Source: CAMCFD01 sp965661355
GTDB lineage: Bacteria > Pseudomonadota > Alphaproteobacteria > Rickettsiales > UBA1997
Length of the DNA: 16,496 nucleotides
Assembly: GCA_965661355.1 (NCBI GenBank)
Contig: CBFIDI010000032.1
Span: 1-16,496, forward strand
Reading direction: 5' to 3'
Shown: positions 16,484-16,496 of the stretch, piece by piece
How the letters are laid out: each line of letters opens with the position of its first letter
How positions within the stretch are numbered: the first letter of the stretch is position 1
Position numbers and translations under genes: made by a program
The notes under the pieces: generated by a model
The model's input: only the letters and a program-made list of their open reading frames with translations
Databases searched by the model: none
Told to the model about the DNA's origin: nothing

Positions 16484-16496
16484 AATCTATAAGGGT

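Overview
The window is AT-rich DNA from a Gram-negative bacterium. Outer-membrane proteins, a TolC-family channel and a lipoprotein point to the Gram-negative envelope. The class II fructose-1,6-bisphosphatase resembles alphaproteobacterial GlpX proteins, so an AT-rich alphaproteobacterium is my best guess. The long gene-free stretches would suit a reduced, possibly host-associated genome, but that is inference from composition and remembered families, not a database match.

Layout, left to right. Positions 1-976 hold no gene that I can support. Positions 977-1927 encode GlpX, a gluconeogenic enzyme that appears unrelated to the rest. Positions 1928-2551 are again non-coding, with inverted repeats and, at the right end, a plausible sigma70-type promoter. 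Positions 2552-7636 form a tight plus-strand cluster: a small outer-membrane beta-barrel protein, a PrtD-type type I secretion ABC transporter, an HlyD/PrtE-type membrane fusion protein that overlaps the transporter stop by ATGA, and a TolC-family outer-membrane channel 2 bp further on. A 268-bp gap with weak hairpins separates this cluster from a convergent minus-strand unit: a small lipoprotein gene (16483 to 16049) followed 29 bp later by one 8.1-kb gene (16019 to 7905) for a 2704-residue RTX protein.

The genes fit together as a complete type I secretion system beside its probable giant substrate. The substrate has about 85 in-register glycine/aspartate nonapeptides in six main blocks. It also has a hydrophobic Ala/Gly-rich segment that might contact membranes, two HCBP-related-like domains, two cadherin/Ig-like domains, a duplicated module of about 95 residues, and a serralysin-like C-terminal secretion domain ending in DFGF. 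I cannot assign it an enzymatic activity.

The most striking point is that the ABC transporter reading frame carries one in-frame amber codon (4309-4311), between Walker A and the Q-loop, where related transporters have tryptophan. Everything before and after it is intact. This suggests a very recent inactivating TGG-to-TAG mutation, a sequencing error, or suppression. Other points worth a second look are the strongly basic extension of about 93 residues on the fusion protein, a helical insertion inside an RTX block, an aromatic-rich domain of unknown type, and the duplicated module in the RTX protein.
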